Assembly (NCBI GenBank): GCA_049323615.1
Contig: JBMOPD010000096.1
Location: 1 to 23,396 of the forward strand
Direction of reading: 5' to 3'
Length of the DNA: 23,396 nucleotides
Source of the DNA: JBMOPD01 sp049323615
GTDB lineage: Bacteria; Bacillota; Desulfotomaculia; Desulfotomaculales; Desulfocucumaceae
Both the position numbers and the translations under genes were made by a program. Below are positions 22,560 through 23,396 of this stretch, piece by piece. The notes under the pieces are model-generated. The model made no database searches. It saw nothing but the letters and a program-made list of their open reading frames with translations, and was not told where the DNA came from. Every line of letters begins with the position of its first letter. Position 1 is the first letter of the stretch.

Positions 22560-23231
22560 TCAGGTTTTAGAGGCAAACACGTGATTACCTATCCGGGCTA
22601 TTACCGGCAGTGTCCTGATCCACCGGTCGCTGGCAGTTTCTGGGTTGTAAAAGTACAGGGCCCCGTTCGTCGGATCTTGTCCCGCTATCGCCTGTATGGC
22701 AGCACATATGGCAATTTCATCCGGTTCCAGGTTTATGCTTCCGTCTTCCACCGGCGAAAACTGGTAGGTTCCGCTCTGCCTCTGCATTATTACATCTCTT
22801 ATGGTCTTGGGAAAATCACGGCTTTCCAGCCTGTTTAAGATAACAGCGCCCACCGCCACCTGACCGGTAAAGCTCTCTCCCCTCGCCTCGGCGTAAATCG
22901 CCCTGGCCAGCAGCATTACATCCTCCCTGGTAAAGCCCCGCGAAATTGCTATGCCAAAGTCGGGACCGCTGCCGGGGATTATCAGGACCTGTTTGGGGTA
23001 GATTACTGTCGAGGAAAGCCTGTTGGCTCTTATTAAAGCAGGCACCGATACACCTGTTTTTTCGGCAATCTTTGAAAGACTGTCACCCTCCTGTACAGTA
23101 TAAAAATTCTTTTTCTGACTGTAACCGGTCAATTTTGGATCTTCTTCACCGGCTGCCGCCCCGATTACAAGCCCCGAAAATAAAACCAGCAGGGCAATAA
23201 TAAGGACAGCTTTGGCAAAATTGGTACTCAT
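22560..23231 (-). CDS. Secreted cell-wall hydrolase: LysM plus SleB-type (Hydrolase_2) domain
   Basis: A 223-residue exported protein. Residues 1-28 are a signal peptide (hydrophobic VLIIALLVLFSGLVIGAAAG). Residues about 43-87 are one LysM peptidoglycan-binding repeat (FYTVQEGDSLSKIAEKTGV...YPKQVLIIP). Residues about 104-220 are the SleB/CwlJ catalytic domain with LLARAIYAEARGE, which holds the presumed catalytic Glu, and VGAVILNR. SleB-like enzymes open spore cortex peptidoglycan in germination; this LysM form is typical of Clostridia and may also act in vegetative wall turnover. AAGGAGG precedes ATG. Confidence 0.9.
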   Translation of the reverse strand: MSTNFAKAVLIIALLVLFSGLVIGAAAGEEDPKLTGYSQKKNFYTVQEGDSLSKIAEKTGVSVPALIRANRLSSTVIYPKQVLIIPGSGPDFGIAISRGFTREDVMLLARAIYAEARGESFTGQVAVGAVILNRLESRDFPKTIRDVIMQRQSGTYQFSPVEDGSINLEPDEIAICAAIQAIAGQDPTNGALYFYNPETASDRWIRTLPVIARIGNHVFASKT

Positions 23232-23248
23232 ATATCCTCCTTTCTACC

Positions 23249-23269
23249 TGACAATTATTTTTGACAATT
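23249..23269. repeat. Direct repeat upstream of the SleB-type gene
   Basis: TGACAATT occurs twice (23249-23256 and 23262-23269) separated by 5 bases, just upstream of the ribosome binding site. A 13-base period could place two half-sites about one helical turn apart, but the repeat is short. Confidence 0.3.
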
Positions 23270-23341
23270 AATCACCCGGAATATTCATCCTTATTTTGCC
23301 AGCTCAGTTAAATATATGTTTGGTTAACATTGCCTATGACA

Positions 23342-23364
23342 TAAAAAAGCCGCCCCTAGGGCGG
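23342..23364 (-). terminator. Minus-strand terminator of a gene beyond the right edge
   Basis: CCGCCC-CTA-GGGCGG (23350-23364 hairpin) followed on the minus strand by TTTTTTAT. The gene it ends would be to the right of the window. Confidence 0.5.
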
Positions 23365-23396
23365 GGGGGGGGGGGGGCGGGGGGGGGCCCCCCCAC
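23363..23396. other. Homopolymeric G/C end, probable sequencing or assembly artefact
   Basis: Fifteen G, one C, nine G, then seven C close the window directly after a terminator stem whose right arm runs into the G tract. This looks like erroneous contig-end sequence rather than biology. Confidence 0.6.

Noticed and set aside
1..23396. CRISPR arrays, insertion sequences, rRNA or tRNA genes
   Set aside because: No spaced direct repeats of CRISPR length, no transposase-like protein and no recognisable structural RNA gene were seen in either strand.

Overview
The window looks like a chromosomal piece of an anaerobic, spore-forming Firmicute with fairly high GC, probably of the Desulfotomaculum/Pelotomaculum type (Peptococcaceae). 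This rests on strong GGAGG ribosome binding sites, a SleB-type spore cortex hydrolase, an Asp23-domain protein, DUF2512 and DUF3786 proteins, and two tungsten/molybdenum aldehyde oxidoreductase (AOR) operons. The genus is inference from gene content only. The right-hand end (from about 23363) is homopolymeric G/C that looks like a contig-end artefact.

Layout. 1-1315: an ArsP-type permease (minus strand), with a compact three-way-junction-like structure downstream of it. 1316-5371 (minus): AOR module 1, transcribed FAD/NAD oxidoreductase, AOR catalytic subunit, four-cluster ferredoxin, MoaD-like sulfur carrier, from a clear sigma-A-type promoter (5530-5558) with an adjacent inverted-repeat operator. 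5684-6735 (minus): azlCD branched-chain amino acid exporter, divergent from an XRE-cupin regulator (6831-7388). 7464-8408 (minus): class I O-methyltransferase-like protein. 8535-8858 (plus): free-standing CBM25-type carbohydrate-binding module. 9038-14438 (minus): AOR module 2, transcribed ferredoxin, AOR, MoaD, amidohydrolase, FAD/NAD oxidoreductase, with a 40-bp dyad upstream and an IclR regulator gene (14616-15389) behind it. 15587-19800 (plus): a PAS/sigma-54 activator, an agmatinase-family ureohydrolase with a sigma-54-like promoter, and a sodium/solute symporter. 19862-21335 (minus): DUF2512, DUF3786 and a tail-anchored membrane protein. 21599-22447 (plus): P-loop plus Asp23-domain protein. 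22560-23231 (minus): LysM/SleB cell-wall hydrolase.

How the genes fit together. Both AOR modules carry the parts of the AorABC complex known from Aromatoleum: a polyferredoxin, a tungsto-bispterin catalytic subunit and a flavin subunit that exchanges electrons with NAD(H). Each also has its own MoaD-like protein. Module 2 adds an amidohydrolase and lies next to an IclR regulator, a sigma-54 activator, a ureohydrolase and a symporter. A reasonable reading is a locus for uptake and breakdown of a nitrogen-rich (guanidino or amino-heterocyclic) compound, with the AOR handling an aldehyde or another low-potential step. That pathway is inferred from neighbourhood and is the most interesting candidate system here.

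Smaller-scale signals include tandem heptamer repeats in several intergenic spaces, one of which builds a perfect 17-bp inverted repeat, and a probable AUU start codon overlapping the upstream stop codon.
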